This document shows positions 49,330-50,444 of a DNA stretch of 50,444 nucleotides, in pieces. The stretch comes from Candidatus Obscuribacterales bacterium. Lineage in GTDB: Bacteria; Cyanobacteriota; Vampirovibrionia; Obscuribacterales; Obscuribacteraceae. A program made the translations under genes and the position numbers. Below the pieces are notes generated by a model that did not search any database, was not told the origin of the DNA, and worked only from the letters and a program-made list of their open reading frames with translations. Each line of letters starts with the position of its first letter. Within the stretch, counting starts at the first letter, position 1. The stretch covers positions 1 to 50,444 of the forward strand of contig CASBPX010000081.1 of NCBI GenBank assembly GCA_949127735.1. The letters are read 5' to 3'.

Positions 49330-49860
49330 TTATTGGTTGATGACGGTTTGGCGCTGACTTCTCTGCAACATGACCAGACTGGTCATCGTGCGCTTGATTT
49401 GCTTGTGCAGCGCATCAATTTCTGCGTCAATTTCGTCGTTCGCCTGAGGGCCCATGGTTTGCTTGATCAGGCCGCAGTAGGTCGCCTGGGCCTGGTACGC
49501 ATTGATCCTGGCCTCTTCCACGCGACACAGCTCGGGAATGCCGAATTGACGAAGGTCCATGCGGTTCACTGCTAGTGCTTCGAACACTTTTGTCGCCCGG
49601 TCCGCCGATTTCTTGGCATACCTTTTCAAAGCCTTCAGGTTGCGCAAGACCTCGCGCGGAGTGCTTATTTCGCTGAGGCCAGGCAGTTGCAAAAGTGCCC
49701 TTGCTCCTTCGGCCTGGTTGATGGCGACCTCACTGCATTGGCACACCCTCGACAGTTGCTCTTGCAACGCGGCAATGCGCCTTGCTCTTCTGTTAGCGCT
49801 GAATTCGCGCCAGGCATTGGAGAAAGATTCGAACCAGGTGCGATCAAAAACAAACTTCAT
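49330..49860 (-). CDS. Unknown helical protein, 176 aa
   Basis: AAGGAAAC lies before the ATG. The protein is basic and fully helical, probably coiled coil (ANRRARRIAALQEQLSRV, LKALKRYAKKSADRATKVFEAL, IDAEIDALHKQIKRTM), without signal peptide. The overall helix pattern recalls helical-bundle proteins, but no family can be named. GC-rich third positions. It is followed by the terminator at 49275-49310. Confidence 0.65.
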   Translation of the reverse strand: MKFVFDRTWFESFSNAWREFSANRRARRIAALQEQLSRVCQCSEVAINQAEGARALLQLPGLSEISTPREVLRNLKALKRYAKKSADRATKVFEALAVNRMDLRQFGIPELCRVEEARINAYQAQATYCGLIKQTMGPQANDEIDAEIDALHKQIKRTMTSLVMLQRSQRQTVINQ

Positions 49861-49939
49861 TGTGTTTCCTTGGTAAATGAGCCGACCGATGGACTGGTCA
49901 ACTCACTGTTACATAGACGCCGCTAGAGGCAAGCACGCC

Positions 49940-50377
49940 TCAGTTGTCGAACTTGCGGTTGGGGAAACCGACGATGCCCAGAGGCGTCAGGCAGCTGGCG
50001 ATCAGCAGAGGCAGACCGCCCCAGCAAAGCAGCGTGAAGAAAGCCGGCCAGGGCAAATTGACGGTTTGGTGCAGAAATTGAGCGGCAAAGGGGCCAGCGC
50101 TGAAGCCGATGCCGTAGGCGATGTACCAGCCGAGCATGAGCTTGAACGGTTGCGGTGGCAACTTGAAGATCGGCATGATCATGTTGAAGAACACGTATGC
50201 CCAGACCACGCCTCCCAGGCCGCTCATCAGTGCCGCCGTCATGTAGGAACTTGTGAAGTATCCGGCGATGGTGAAAAGAGCGATGCCAACGAGGCCGTTG
50301 GGGATGGAGACGACAGCGAGGCCGCCGATGGTGAAGAAGGCATTGACGATGAATGCATACCAGTTGAAGTTTTTCAT
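49940..50377 (-). CDS. Unknown polytopic membrane protein, 145 aa
   Basis: ATG 50377 (MKNFNWYAFIVNAFF...) has GGAA five bases upstream; the frame also reaches an ATG at 50440, for which the upstream sequence is outside the window. Four hydrophobic segments lie near 6-27, 30-50, 55-75 and 80-103, with a fifth at 112-135. The protein ends in FPNRKFDN. No family or catalytic motif seen. Confidence 0.6.
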   Translation of the reverse strand: MKNFNWYAFIVNAFFTIGGLAVVSIPNGLVGIALFTIAGYFTSSYMTAALMSGLGGVVWAYVFFNMIMPIFKLPPQPFKLMLGWYIAYGIGFSAGPFAAQFLHQTVNLPWPAFFTLLCWGGLPLLIASCLTPLGIVGFPNRKFDN

Positions 50378-50444
50378 GAGATTCCAGAGTTGAGGCACCA
50401 GATTTGGTGCGATTGAAGAGCATCCCAGCGATGTAGTCATCTGA

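Noticed and set aside
1..50444. CRISPR arrays, rRNA and tRNA genes
   Set aside because: No regularly spaced repeats and no recognisable tRNA or rRNA sequence were seen by eye; a dedicated tRNA scan would be needed to exclude a missed tRNA.

Overview
The window reads as a chromosomal segment of a free-living, non-photosynthetic bacterium. The best match to its gene content is the Melainabacteria/Vampirovibrionia lineage, in particular Obscuribacterales-like genomes. The grounds are several eukaryote-type Ser/Thr kinases with unusual fused domains, an orthocaspase-TPR gene, many secreted TPR-like proteins, a matrixin protease, a succinylase-type DAP pathway and moderate GC. This placement is inference from gene content; there is no rRNA, tRNA or marker gene to prove it.

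Layout. 1-2855: a truncated membrane gene, an unknown protein, and an unknown gene bracketed by a perfect 97-bp direct repeat whose second copy forms the 3' end of a cellulase-fold glycoside hydrolase gene. 3487-9948: a plus-strand run of nine genes with clear ribosome binding sites. It holds two small P-loop ATPases, a helical protein, a 10-cysteine N-terminal-module protein, a CPBP membrane protease, unknowns, and two copies of a 61-residue small-protein gene that share a conserved leader. 10179-14584: rhodanese, a Gly-rich secreted protein, tadA, a candidate UGA-containing selenoprotein gene, and an ABC-2 exporter. 15053-23192: a zinc-ribbon protein of transposase ancestry, an agmatinase-fold protein that lacks several metal ligands, tandem secreted paralogues, a matrixin protease, a thioredoxin protein and two unknowns.

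23440-28019 (minus): dapD-dapE-small membrane gene-PrsW/kinase fusion, closely packed. 28665-37972: a double-zinc-ribbon Ser/Thr kinase, an overlapping response regulator/histidine kinase pair, a VapBC-like toxin-antitoxin pair (with a fossil of a second PIN gene near 28.1 kb), a pseudokinase and a helicase-like/PLD protein. 38127-40136: a decayed repeat-protein gene, a folded DNA element and an AT-rich secreted propeller gene, probably acquired material. 40418-43893 (minus): M20 amidohydrolase-dapC-kinase-like gene. 44030-50377: small unknown genes, an orthocaspase-TPR/TPR operon, a DUF1460-type amidase and unknown membrane or helical proteins.

Themes. Envelope biogenesis and signalling are intertwined: both DAP clusters end in a kinase-fold gene. 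Several proteins keep a catalytic fold but lack key residues (agmatinase-like, pseudokinase, helicase-like). The observation most worth testing is at 12766-12993. A 28-codon membrane segment and a 46-codon tail lie in one frame, separated only by a TGA, and a hairpin with a GGUC loop follows 17 nt after that TGA.
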